Positions 45,391 through 57,267 of a DNA stretch of 64,000 nt are shown here, in pieces. This DNA comes from Anomaloglossus baeobatrachus (lineage: Eukaryota > Chordata > Amphibia > Anura > Aromobatidae), in contig NC_134357.1 in assembly GCF_048569485.1 (NCBI RefSeq), positions 110,096,744 to 110,160,743 on the forward strand, given 5' to 3'. A program made the translations under genes and the position numbers. Positions within the stretch are counted from its first letter, which is position 1. Each line of letters opens with the position of its first letter. The notes under the pieces were generated by a model. That model had not been told where the DNA came from. It saw only the letters and a list, made by a program, of their open reading frames with translations, and ran no database searches.

Positions 45391-46229
45391 GGTTACTCCA
45401 AGCGAAGTCTCCCTTTTTTCCAAAAATTGGGCCACACACACACCCACCCCTTCAGTGGCAGCACTTGTGCCCCAGTTGTACACTTCACAGCTAGATTTGC
45501 ATGAAGCACATTCAAAAATACGCCATACTTAAACGTCCCCAGGATGACACCAGGGTAGGTAGCAAAGTCTTTGCTGAACCATGACTTGTTCATCTTGGCT
45601 CCTTTTAAAAACACAGCAAGCAAGGGTTACTCCAAGCGGAGTCTCCCTTTTTTCCAAAAATGGGGCCACAGACACCCACCCCTTCAGTGGCAGCACTTGT
45701 GCCCCAGTTGTACACTTCACAGCTAGATTTGCATCAAGCACATTCAAAAATACGCCATCCTTAACCGTCCCTAGGATGACACCGGGGTAGGTAGCTAAGT
45801 CTTTCCTGATTCCAGCTCTGTTCATCTTGAATCATTTTTAAAAACACTGTAAGCAAGGGTTACTCCAAGCGGAGTCTCCCTTTTTTCCAAAAATTGGGCC
45901 ACACACACCCACCCCTTCAGTGGCAGCACTTGTGCCCCAGTTGTACACTTCACAGCTAGATTTGCATGAAGCACATTCAAAAATACGCCATCCTTAACCG
46001 TCCCCAGGATGACACCGGGGTAGATAGCTAAGTCTTTCCTGATCCCAGCTCTGTTCATCTCTTTATCATTTTTAAAAACACTGCAAGCAAGGGTTACTCC
46101 AAGCGGAGTCTCACTTTTTTCCAAAAATTGGGCCCCACACACACCCACCCATTCAGTGGCAGCACTTGTGCCCCAGTTGTACACTTCAAAGGTAGATTTG
46201 CATGAAGCACATTTCAAATCCACAAGCAT
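45391..46229. repeat. 234-bp tandem repeat in the hAT 3' region (about 3.6 units)
   Basis: Units start at 45391, 45625, 45858 and 46092 with ggttactccaag. Each contains a decayed copy of the end of the transposase frame: minus-strand MNKSWFSKDFATYP and MNRAGIRKDLATYP compare with the true C-terminus MNKSWLHKEFTTP. The array at 52815-53421 has about 2.6 units. Confidence 0.9.
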
Positions 46230-48406
46230 TTACTCTCCCCAGTCTGACACAGGGGTAGTAAATTCCTTGTGGAGCCATGACTTGTTCATTTTGATGAACG
46301 TTAGCCTGTCCACATTGTCACTGGACAGACGCGTGCGCTTATCTGTCAGCACACACCCAGCAGCACTGAAGACATGTTCAGAGACAACGCTGGCAGCTGG
46401 ACACGACAAGATCTCCAAGGCGTAAGTGGAGAGCTCAGGCCATTTTTCAAGATTTGAAGCCCAAAATGAGCAAGGCTCCAGTTGCAAAGTCATGGCATCG
46501 ATGTTCATTTGGAGATACTCCTGTATCATCCTCTCCAGCCGTTGACTATGTGTCAGACTTGTTGTCTCTGGTGGCCTTGTAAAGGATGGTCTAAAAAAAT
46601 TATGAAACGATTCAATAAAATTGCTGTTACCAGTACCAGATAAGATGCTGCTGGTACGGGTAGACTGTTGACGATGACGATACCGTCCCATGTTTGTCAA
46701 GTTACAACTGGGAGATTCACTCCGTGCACCAGGGTTTTTTGGTGGAAAAGCCGAGCTAAGATCGAGTAACAACTTTTGCTGATACGTCTGCATACATGCG
46801 TCCCTTTCTATGGCTGGAATTATGTCACAAAATTTGGACTTGTACCGGGGATCTAATAGTGTGGCAAGCCAGTAGTCATCATCACTTCTAATTTTGACAA
46901 TACGAGGGTCATGTTGGAGGTAGTGCAGCAAGAAGGCGCTCATGTGTCTTGCGCAGCCATGCGGACCAAGTCCACGCTGTGTTTGTGGCATAGAGGTGCT
47001 AACCGTTCTTTCTTCCTCTGACATCTCCCCCCAACCTCTTTCAACTGAAATTTGACCAAGGTCTCCCTCATCCGCTGAGTCTTCTATGTCCATGGACAGT
47101 TTGTCCTCCTTTTCTTCATGTTCTCCTGCACCTTCCTCAATATTTCGCATGCTACCATGTGCCCTTGTTGATCCCTGTTCCCCATAGTCCCATGCCTGCC
47201 GCGTTGGTGATGATGAACGTCTGGACCTTGGTGATGTTGTTGTCTCTTGCGCATATGAATCCTCCTGTAGTTCCTCCCCTTCCTGTTGTCCCACCCCCTG
47301 ACACCGAATAGTGTTTAGCGTGTGCTCCACCATATAAATGACTGGAATTGTCATGCTGATAATGGCATTGTCAGCGCTAAACATATTCGTCGCCATGTCG
47401 AAACTGTGCAGAAGGGTGCATAGGTCCTTGATCTGAGACCACTCCATCAAAGTGATCTGCCCGACCTCTGCATCTCGTTGGCCCAGGCTATACGTCATGA
47501 CGTATTGCACAAGGGCTCGACAGTGCTGCCACAGTCGCTGTAACATGTGGAGAGTCGAATTCCAGCGTGTCGGCACATCGCATTTCAGGCGATGAACCGG
47601 TAGGCCGAAAGACTTCTGGAGCGATGCAAGTCGCTCAGCAGCGGTGGTTGAATGGCGGAAGTGAGCAGACAGTTTTCGTGCCCTGTTCAGAAGGCCATCT
47701 AGGCCGGGATAGTGTGTTAAAAATTGCTGGACAACAAGGTTCAACACGTGAGCCATACAAGGCACGTGTGTCACCTTGCCCAGGCGAAGGGTCGCACCCA
47801 GGTTTGCAGCATTGTCGCACACGACCTTACCAGGCTGCAGGTTGAGTGGAGACAACCATTTACCAAACTCAGTCTCCAGAGCTGCCCACAACTCACCCAC
47901 TGATTCCTTCTGCGCAGTTAGAATGCTGGTGGCCTGACCAGGCAGGCTTGGGGCGGAGGTGGAGGACCCAGACGAGGTTGAGGAGGCAGAAGCAGTGGCG
48001 GAACTTGGACAGACAGAGGATTGACACACAAGTCGTGGGGATGGCAAGACTTGTGCAGCAGACCCTTCTCCATGTATCACCATAGTTACCCAGTGCCCTG
48101 TCAGTGACATGTAACGTCCCTGTCCATGCTTACTGGTCCAAGTATCGGTGGTGAAATGCACCCGTTCACACACAGAGTTTCTCAAGGAAGCTGTGATGTT
48201 GTGTGCGACATGCTGGTGTAGCGCAGGCACACCTTTCTTAGAGAAGTAGTGGCGACTGGGCATCTGGTACTGGGGCACAGCAACAGACATAAGGTCTCTA
48301 AAATCCTGTGTGTCCACCAGGCGGAAAGGCAGCATTTCGGTAGCCAAGAGCTTACAGAGGGATAAAGTCAACCTCTTAGCTTTGTCATGGGTCGCAGGAA
48401 ATGGTC
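46230..48406 (-). pseudogene. hAT (ZBED/Ac-like) transposase, N-terminally truncated copy
   Basis: The frame is open from the duplication junction to the TAA at 46230-46232. It keeps the catalytic-domain segments (FTTDTWTS, VCDNAANLGATLR, CMAHVLNLVVQ, RWNSTLHML) and the hATC dimerisation region (SCPAASVVSEHVFSAAG). It lacks the BED zinc finger because the tandem duplication starts inside the gene, and no ATG opens the frame at its edge. Relative to the other copy it has an 87-bp in-frame deletion after TAQKES, removing 29 codons. It is not expected to be functional alone. Confidence 0.9.
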
Positions 48407-48408
48407 AG

Positions 48409-50376
48409 GACAGGAAGACGCGATGCTGCAGACAACGGTGACGGCTCCACGCAGCGGCGCTGCAGCTGAGACAGAGATCGGTGATTCAGGGAGTGAGGAA
48501 GGGTAAGTATAAACGTTTATTTTCTTTTTCCTGTGCCACAGGATACACGCCATTTACCAGGATGGGGGTATATCATGAGCAGGATGGATGGGGGCATATC
48601 ATGAGCAGGATGGATGGGGGCATTTCATGAGCAGGATGGATGGGGGCATATCTTGAGCAGGATGGATGGGGGCATTTCATGAGCAGGATGGATGGGGGCA
48701 TATCATGAGCAGGATGGATGGGGGCATTTCATGAGCAGGATGGATGGGGCATTTCATGAGCAGGTTGGATGGGGCATTTCATGAGCAGGATGGATGGGGG
48801 CATATCATGAGCAGGATGAATGGGGGCATATCATGAGCAGGATGGATGGGGGCATTTCATGAGCAGGATGGATGGGGGCATTTCATGAGCAGGATGGATG
48901 GGGGCATTTCATGAGCAGGATGGATGGGGGCATTTCATGAGCAGGATGGATGGGGGCATATCATGAGCAGGATGGATGGGGGCATTTCATGAGCAGGATG
49001 GATGGGGGCATATCTTGAGCAGGATGGATGGGGGCATATCATGAGCAGGATGGATGGGGGCATATCATGAGCAGGATGGATGGGGGCATATCATGAGCAG
49101 GATGGATGGGGGCATTTCATGAGCAGGATGGATGGGGGCATATCATGAGCAGGATGGATGGGGGCATATCATGAGCAGGATGGATGGGGGCATATCATGA
49201 GCAGGATGGATGGGGGCATATCATGAGCAGGATGGATGGGCGCATTTCATGAGCAGGATGGATGGGGGCATTTCATGAGCAGGATGGATGGGGGCATATC
49301 ATGAGCAGGATGGATGGGGGCATTTCATGAGCAGGATGGATGGGGGCATTTCATGAGCAGGATGGATGGGGGCATTTCATGAGCAGGATGGATGGGGGCA
49401 TTTCATGAGCAGGATGGATGGGGGCATTTCATGAGCAGGATGGATGGGGCATTTCATGAGCAGGATGGATGGGGGCATATCATGAGCAGGATGGATGGGG
49501 GCATATCATGAGCAGGATGGATGGGGGCATATCTTGAGCAGGATGGATGGGGGCATTTCATGAGCAGGATGGATGGGGGCATATCATGAGCAGGATGGAT
49601 GGGGGCATTTCATGAGCAGGATGGATGGGGGCATATCTTGAGCAGGATGGATGGGGGCATATCTTGAGCAGGATGGATGGGGGCATATTTTGAGCAGGAT
49701 GGATGGGGGCATATCATGAGCAGGATGGATGGGGGCATATCATGAGCAGGATGGATGGGGGCATTTCATGAGCAGGATGGATGGGGGCATATCATGAGCA
49801 GGATGGATGGGGGCATTTCATGAGCAGGATGGATGGGGGCATATCATGAGCAGGATGGATGGGGGCATATCATGAGCAGGATGGATGGGGGCATTTCATG
49901 AGCAGGATGGATGGGGGCATTTCATGAGCAGGATGGATGGGGGCATATCATGAGCAGGATGGATGGGGGCATATCATGAGCAGGATGGATGGGGGCATAT
50001 CATGAGCAGGATGGATGGGGGCATATCATGAGCAGGATGGATGGGAGCATATCATGAGCAGGATGGATGGGGGTATATCATGAGCAGGATGGATGGGGGT
50101 ATATCATGAGCAGGATGGATGGGGGGTATATTATTAGCAGGATGGGGGGTATATGAGCAGGATCATATACAAGGCAGGAGGATCCTTATCAGAATGGGGT
50201 ACCTTAGAAGAGAATTTGGGGACATTACCCCCATAACAGTGTCAGCAGCAGATCCTCGCCCCATAACAGTGTGTCATGACCATATTTTTTGGTTAAAATT
50301 TTATTTTCCTATTTTCCTCCTCTAAAACCAGGGTGCGTCTTATGGTCAGGTGCGTCTTATAGTCCGAAAAATACGG
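48409..50376. mobile_element. 5'-truncated duplicate of the TA-flanked element
   Basis: It holds the right outer arm of the palindrome, the minisatellite and the right terminus (CCGAAAAATACGG, then TA). The left terminus is missing because the duplication begins inside the element. Confidence 0.85.
48572..50135 (+). repeat. 26-bp minisatellite, about 60 units
   Basis: Same unit as 41340-42095, with mixed catatc and catttc variants and a few shortened units. It is about twice the length of its source or sister array. Confidence 0.95.
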
Positions 50377-50378
50377 TA

Positions 50379-50782
50379 AATGTCTTCTGTGTTTGATACA
50401 TCCACAAAACAGAGAGTTTCTCAAGCTCCAGAAAGACCATTGGTGACATCATAAAATATCCATATATATAGATATAAATTAAGTTTGTAAGATTGGAAAA
50501 AGCTTGTGGCTTAATAGTAACATTAAATATCTCCAGAAACAGCCAGTCTGAAGTAACGGGAACTTCTTCTAATTCTTCTATAGAAGTGTTATAGAAGTTA
50601 CACACCGATGCAAGGCTGAAGTTTCGTTGATCAAATCCATCAAACTCGAAAGACATTTTAGTACTGTAAGTATCAAAATATTCATGCTCTATAATGTCAC
50701 AGTGCTTTCTTATCATACCAAAACATGAAGAATAGGTAGATATGAAGAAGGCTAAGCAAACCAGACGGAGAATAGTATCCAT
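50379..50782 (-). pseudogene. TLR N-terminal fragment (duplicate)
   Basis: Encodes the same 130-odd residues as 42345-42748 (signal peptide and first LRRs, up to QTQKTFT), starting MDTILRLV at 50782. No downstream TLR sequence follows. About 900 bp of 5' flank are included, so the native promoter region may be duplicated too. It would encode a secreted truncated fragment at most. Confidence 0.9.
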
Positions 50783-51729
50783 GTCATCAGATTACTTCAT
50801 GAAGTTAAGTCTGATGAATATATACTAGTCCGTTTTAGCTAAAATTTGCACTAAAAGAATTTTCTTTTTTTAGTTCTCTTTACTAACTCTAAAAACAGCC
50901 AAGGGGAAATGAAAATAACAAGTTAGTATTTAGCAACTTTTACATGTGTTTCTGTAAATGAGATTTCTTTGTAATTGTGCCTTAGGGTAAGTTCACACAG
51001 TGCGTTTTTCGTGGCGTTTTTGCGCGTTTTTCGGGTGCGTTTTTGCTCAGAAAACTGCATGACTTTGCTTCCCAGCAAAGTCTATGAGTTTTCATTTTTG
51101 CTGTCTGCACAGAGCGTTTTTTTAGCTGCGTTTTTGTGGTGCCCACAAAAACGCAGCATGTCAATTATTTTTGCGTTTTTCACTGCGTTTTCTACCCAGT
51201 TCAATGAGATGTTCAAAAACACAATGAAAACAGCAAATTGCAAATATAGCTGCGTTTTAGTGCATTTCTATGACTAAAAACGCAACTATAAACGCAACGA
51301 GTGGGCAGTAAAATGACATATACAGGAAGAGGATTCCTTCTGTCAGTAAATACAGAAGCGTGAATCCTCCCGGTACCATCACCGCTGCGTCCACCTCCAA
51401 TCCTGTGCATGTCATCTCCCGTGCGGCGCCATGTCTGGGCGGGAGGTGGAAGCAGCTGTGAAAACAAAAGTGAACAGTAGAAAAAAAATGTCATACTCAC
51501 CTGTCTGCAGACTCCCGGTGCCATGTCCGCTCCCAGCTCCTCTCCCTGTACCGTCGCTCCGGCTGTGTGCAGACAGCCGGGACACCTCCGATAGCTGCAG
51601 GACCTGGCGCTGATCCCCTGATGCGGTCACCTAACGCATCAGCTGACCGTAAGTCTCGCGGTGACGCCGGCGCCCGGCTGGCTTAACCTGTCAGCGGATG
51701 CCGTCAGGAGACTTCATCCCTGATTACTG

Positions 51730-52808
51730 AGCTGAAACAATGTTCAGTAAACATGCAACATTAAGCATGTGAATTGCAGCCTTAAGACTAGAAAAAAACC
51801 AAAGAGAAAATTGCATGAAAAATACCCTGACTATAAATAAATAAATTGCAAGTGCTTAATAACAGGGTACTTAGTGTATACATTTTTGCAAAAAGGTAAA
51901 AATCTGTCTCACCTCGTCACGGTGTACCCATCTGAGACAGTCCCTAACCTACTGAAGTTAAAAACATTATCAATACCTGACTTGTGTCATGTCAAACTCC
52001 AATATGAATGGTGGCAAGTGGTCAGCTGTGTCCCAGATTAAATACACAGTGAAGTGAGACGCAATTAGTTGTTCAGTCTCAGTATTAGGAGGGCTGCGCC
52101 CCCAACTTGCAAAAAAGCAAGATAACATACAAAAAACACAGAAACAAACCAAAGAGAAAATTGCATGAAAAATACCCTGATGGGTACACCGTGACGAGGT
52201 GAGACAGCTTTTTACCTTTTTGCAAAAATGTATACACTAAGTACCCTGTTATTAAGCACTTGCAATTTATTTATTTATAGTCAGGGTATTTTTCATGCAA
52301 TTTTCTCTGTGGTTTTTTTCTAGTCTTAAGGCTGCAATTCACATGCTTAATGTTGCATGTTTACTGAACATTGTTTCAGCTCAGGTTTTTTGTGTTTTTT
52401 GTATGTTATCTTGCTTTTTTGCAAGTTGGGGGCGCAGCCCTCCTAATACTGAGACTGAACAACTAATTGCGTCTCACTTCACTGTGTATTTAATCTGGGA
52501 CACAGCTGACCACTTGCCACCATTCATATTGGAGTTTGACAGGACACAAGTCAGGTATTGATAATGTTTTTAACTTCAGTAGGTTAGGGACTGTCTCAGA
52601 TGGGTACACCGTGACGAGGTGAGACAGCTTTTTACCTTTTTGCAAAAATGTATACACTAAGTACCCTGTTATTAAGCACTTGCAATTTATTTATTTATAG
52701 TCAGGGTATTTTTCATGCAATTTTCTCTTTGGTTTTTTTCTAGTCTTAAGGCTGCAATTCACATGCTTAATGTTGCATGTTTACTGAACATTGTTTCAGC
52801 TCAGGTTG
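51730..52808. repeat. Nested inverted and direct repeat block
   Basis: A 200-bp module (tgggtacaccgtgacgaggt ... gtttcagctcagg) occurs at 52186 and 52606 in direct orientation and inverted at 51730. A second 220-bp module (gttatcttgcttttttgcaa ...) occurs at 52386 and inverted near 51960. It replaces the sequence present at about 43660-45640 of copy A and joins directly to the hAT 3' repeat. No gene. Confidence 0.85.
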
Positions 52809-52814
52809 AAGACT

Positions 52815-53421
52815 GCGGAGTCCAAGTCCAAGTCTCCCTTTTTTCCAAAAATGGGGCCACACACACCCACCCCTTCAGTGGCAGCACTTGTGCCCCAGTT
52901 GTACACTTCACAGCTAGATTTGCATCAAGCACATTCAAAAATACGCCATCCTTAACCGTCCCTAGGATGACACCGGGGTAGGTAGCTAAGTCTTTCCTGA
53001 TCCCAGCTCTGTTCATCTTGAATCATTTTTAAAAACACTGTAAGCAAGGGTTACTCCAAGCGGAGTCTCCCTTTTTTCCAAAAATTGGGCCCCACACACA
53101 CCCACCCCTTCAGTGGCAGCACTTGTGCCCCAGTTGTACACTTCACAGCTAGATTTGCATCAAGCACAATCAAAAATACGCCATACTTAACCATTCCCAG
53201 GATGACCCCGGGGTAGGTAGCAAAGTCTTTGCTGAACCATGACTTGTTCATCTTGGCTCCTTTTAAAAAACACAGCAAGCAAGGGTTACTCCAAGCGGAG
53301 TCTCCCTTTTTTCCAAAAATTGGGCCCCACACACACCCACCCATTCAGTGGCAGCACTTGTGCCCCAGTTGTACACTTCAAAGGTAGATTTGCATCAAGC
53401 ACATTTCAAATGCACAAGCAT
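52815..53421. repeat. 234-bp tandem repeat of the hAT element (about 2.6 units)
   Basis: Shorter counterpart of 45391-46229, starting mid-unit after the inverted repeat block. It carries the same decayed copies of the transposase C-terminus. Confidence 0.9.
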
Positions 53422-56400
53422 TTACTCTCCCCAGTCTGACACAGGGGTAGTAAATTCCTTGTGGAGCCATGACTTGTTCATTTTGATGAACGTTAGTCTG
53501 TCCACATTGTCACTGGACAGACGCGTGCGCTTATCTGTCAGCACACACCCAGCAGCACTGAAGACATGTTCAGAGACAACGCTGGCAGCTGGACACGACA
53601 AGATCTCCAAGGCGTAAGTGGAGAGCTCAGGCCATTTTTCAAGATTTGAAGCCCAAAATGAGCAAGGCTCCAGTTGCAAAGTCATGGCATCGATGTTCAT
53701 TTGGAGATACTCCTGTATCATCCTCTCCAGCCGTTGACTATGTGTCAGACTTGTTGTCTCTGGTGGCCTTGTAAAGGATGGTCTAAAAAAATTATGAAAC
53801 GATTCAATAAAATTGCTGTTACCAGTACCAGATAAGATGCTGCTGGTACGGGTAGACTGTTGACGATGACGAGACCGTCCCATGTTTGTCAAGTTACAAC
53901 TGGGAGATTCACTCCGTGCACCAGGGCTTTTTGGTGGAAAAGCCGAGCTAAGATCGAGTAACAACTTTTGCTGATACGTCTGCATACATGCGTCCCTTTC
54001 TATGGCTGGAATTATGTCACAAAATTTGGACTTGTACCGGGGATCTAATAGTGTGGCAAGCCAGTAGTCATCATCACTTCTAATTTTGACAATACGAGGG
54101 TCATGTTGGAGGTAGTGCAGCAAGAAGGCGCTCATGTGTCTTGCGCAGCCATGCGGACCAAGTCCACGCTGTGTTTGTGGCATAGAGGTGCTAACCGTTC
54201 TTTCTTCCTCTGACATCTCCCCCCAACCTCTTTCAACTGAAATTTGACCAAGGTCTCCCTCATCCGCTGAGTCTTCCATGTCCATGGACAGTTTGTCCTC
54301 CTTTTCTTCATGTTCTCCTGCACCTTCCTCAATATTTTGTATGCTACCATGTGCCCTTGTTGATCCCTGTCCCCCATAGTCCCATGCCTGCCGCGTTGGT
54401 GATGATGAACGTCTGGACCTTGGTGATGTTGTTGTCTCTTGCGCATATGAATCCTCCTGTAGTTCCTTCCCTTCCTGTTGTCCCACCCCCTGACACCGAA
54501 TAGTGTTTAGCGTGTGCTCCAGCATGTAAATGACTGGAATTGTCATGCTGATAATGGCATTGTCAGCGCTAAACATATTCGTCGCCATGTCGAAACTGTG
54601 CAGAAGGGTGCATAGGTCCTTGATCTGAGACCACTCCATCAGAGTGATCTGCCCGACCTCTGCATCTCGTTGGCCCAGGCTATACGTCATGACGTATTGC
54701 ACCAGGGCTCGACGGTGCTGCCACAGTCGCTGTAACATGTGGAGAGTCGAATTCCAGCGTGTCGGCACATCGCATTTCAGGCGATGAACCGGCAGGCCGA
54801 AAGACTTCTGGAGCGATGCAAGTCACTCAGCAGCGGTGGTTGAATGGCGGAAGTGAGCAGACAGTTTTTGTGCCCTGTTCAGAAGGCCATCTAGGCCGGG
54901 ATAGTGTGTTAAAAATTGCTGGACAACAAGGTTCAACACGTGAGCCATACAAGGCACGTGTGTCACCTTACCCTGGCGAAGGGTCGCACCCAGGTTTGCA
55001 GCATTGTCACACACGACCTTACCAGGCTGCAGGTTGAGTGGAGACAACCATTTACCAAACTCAGTCTCCAGAGCTGCCCACAACTCAGCCGCTGTGTGAC
55101 TCTTATTTCCAAGACATTTCAAGCTAAAGACCACCTGATGCCGTTGCGCTCTGCTGCCAGCATAGTAATGAGGGGTGCGTGATTCCTTCTGCGCAGTTAG
55201 AATGCTGGTGGCCTGACCAGGCAGGCTTGGGGCGGAGGTGGAGGACCCAGACGAGGTTGAGGAGGCAGAAGCAGTGGCGGAACTTGGACAGACAGAGGAT
55301 TGACACACAAGTCGTGGGGATGGCAAGACTTGTGCAGCAGACCCTTCTCCATGTATCACCATAGTTACCCAGTGCCCTGTCAGTGACATGTAACGTCCCT
55401 GTCCATGCTTACTGGTCCAAGTATCGGTGGTGAAATGCACCCGTTCACACACAGAGTTTCTCAAGGAAGCTGTGATGTTGTGTGCGACATGCTGGTGTAG
55501 CGCAGGCACACCTTTCTTAGAGAAGTAGTGGCGACTGGGCATCTGGTACTGGGGCACAGCAACAAACATAAGGTCTCTAAAATCCTGTGTGTCCACCAGG
55601 CGGAAAGGCAGCATTTCGGTAGCCAAGAGCTTACAGAGGGATAAAGTCAACCTCTTAGCTTTGTCATGGGTCGCAGGAAATGGTCTTTTATTAGTCCACA
55701 TCTGAGGGACAGAGATCTGGCTGCTGTGTGTAGATGGTGTTGAGTAGGGTGTCCCTGGAAAAATGCAGGTTTGTGAGGAAAGTGCAGGCGTAGACATGAT
55801 GTTGCCTTCATCCAACGTTGGTGTTATTGATGTCTGAGAGAGCTGTACACACTCACTTGTTTCCCCTTCCAAACCAACTGACGACCTACCAAGCAAACTG
55901 CCTGTTGCGGTTACAGTGGTGGAAGTTGTGCATGGAAAACCAGGTGCGACAGCTGTCCCCACAGTCCTAGAAGATGAAGAGCGCGCGAATGCACTGGAAG
56001 GGGCAGGCGGTGGATGGTTCGCTCCGCTAGGCCGCATTGCAGCACGGTGAGCTTCCCACTGGGACATATGATATTTATTCATGTGACGTTTCATGGAAGA
56101 AGTTGTCAAACTGCTGAGGTTTTGCCCTCTACTAACAGAATCACGACAAATTTTGCAGATCACATAATTTGGGCAATCTTTTGCTATGTCAAAAAAGGAC
56201 CAGACTAGGCAAGGCTTAGAGGGCATGTGACCTGCTGATCCACCCCGACTAGTGCTCAGAGGCACAGTGGTGGCTGAGGATGCAGTTGTACACGTGCTAC
56301 CAGTACTCCGACTCTGTCCAGGAAGGCGCAAGGTAACTTCGTCGTCAGTTGCATCCTCCTCCACAGCCTCTGTTGACCTCCTCGAGTGCCTGACTGTGGG

Positions 56401-57123
56401 TTGACAGTAGGTGGGATCTAGAACTTCCTCATCAATTGTTGTGTTTGCACTCCCCTCACCCTCAGACCGAGCCTCTTCTTGCCCTGACCGAATATTTAAG
56501 TTGTCATCCCAATCTGGTATCTGCGTCTCATCGTCATAAGTATGTTCCTCATTCTCTATAACAACAGGTGTTACAGTTTGTGAATAAGGGTCAACATTAT
56601 GCTCAGAAACTTGGTCCTCACGGCCTGAATCAGAGTCACAAAGGTTCTGGGCATCACTGAAGACCATTTCCTGGTCTGTACTCAATGTAGCTTGGGAGCA
56701 GACCTCTGATTCCCAGGCTATAGTGTGACTGAACAGCTCTGCAGACTCAGCCATCTCAGTTCCACCATACTGTGCAGGGCGGATGGAGACTTCAGAGCTG
56801 GGAGAAAGCAAGTGTGATTGGGATGACAACTCAAAGGACTGGTGTTTTTTGGATGCAGTAGTTGAGGTGGCGGAGAGGGCACTTGTTGGACCACTTGAGA
56901 TCCATTCAAGAATTTTCTTTTTTTGGCCATCATCTACCTTTGTTCCAGTTGTTCGTGTCCGTAAAAAAGGGAGCACATCGGATTGTCCACAGTAAGTAGT
57001 AGACATCTTACTTTTGCTGGAAGATGGTCTATCTTCAGCAGATGTTAATGGAGCTTTGCCACCTTCCCCATGGACAAACCCTTTTTTCCCCTTTCCACCA
57101 GCATCTGTCATTTTGCCACTCAT
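53422..57123 (-). pseudogene. hAT (ZBED/Ac-like) transposase, near full length with one nonsense codon
   Basis: From the ATG at 57123 (MSGKMTDAGGK; the frame opens slightly further upstream without an ATG) to the TAA at 53422, 1233 codons are in one frame. One TGA lies at 54823-54825 (codon 767), where the sister copy has CGA (Arg). The protein begins with an acidic, low-complexity region. A BED zinc finger follows at about 300-352 (CLVWSFFDIAK; CKIC ... HMNKYH). Next come a long DDE-type catalytic domain with CDNAAN and CMAHVLNLV, a Ser/Glu-rich insertion, and a C-terminal hATC domain (VVSEHVFSAAG). hAT transposases cut and paste DNA in the nucleus with 8-bp target duplications. A single CpG-type change (CGA to TGA) suggests recent loss. 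Confidence 0.9.
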
Positions 57124-57267
57124 TTTGATTGCGACAAGATTGTGCACTTAAAATATGGTAGTAAAAATTGAGAGGTGGTGTAGATTGCAGCGGTAGTCTA
57201 TCTTTATTAACAGCAGAATAAACAACAATAACTATCCCTGACAATGCAACTACGGCCCTTAAACTGG

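Larger units (their letters stand above)
41178..48406. repeat. 7.2-kb tandem duplication, copy A
   Basis: Matches 48409-55685 in the same orientation and order: end of the palindrome, minisatellite, TA-element right end, TLR 5' part, MITE-like block, hAT 3' part. The junction aatggtc-AG-gacagg at 48406-48409 joins hAT sequence to the palindrome arm with a 2-bp filler. The two flanking singletons (41170-41177 and 55686 on) show the original contexts. Confidence 0.95.
45076..48406 (-). mobile_element. hAT transposon, 3' portion in duplication copy A
   Basis: The terminus TAGAGATGAGCGAACC is typical of amphibian hAT elements. It is followed by ttcggttcg-rich subterminal sequence, a 234-bp tandem repeat, and the C-terminal two-thirds of the transposase. 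The 5' portion was left outside the duplicated segment. The other end of the element is not identified. Confidence 0.75.
48409..55685. repeat. 7.2-kb tandem duplication, copy B
   Basis: Counterpart of 41178-48406. Unique sequence is near identical (the TLR N-terminal fragment differs at about one base). The large differences are an expanded minisatellite, replacement of about 2 kb by an inverted repeat at 51730-52808, and the 87 bp that copy A lacks. Confidence 0.95.

Noticed and set aside
41340-50135. CRISPR-like arrays
   Set aside because: The 26-bp units are contiguous with no unique spacers and the genome is vertebrate; these are minisatellites.
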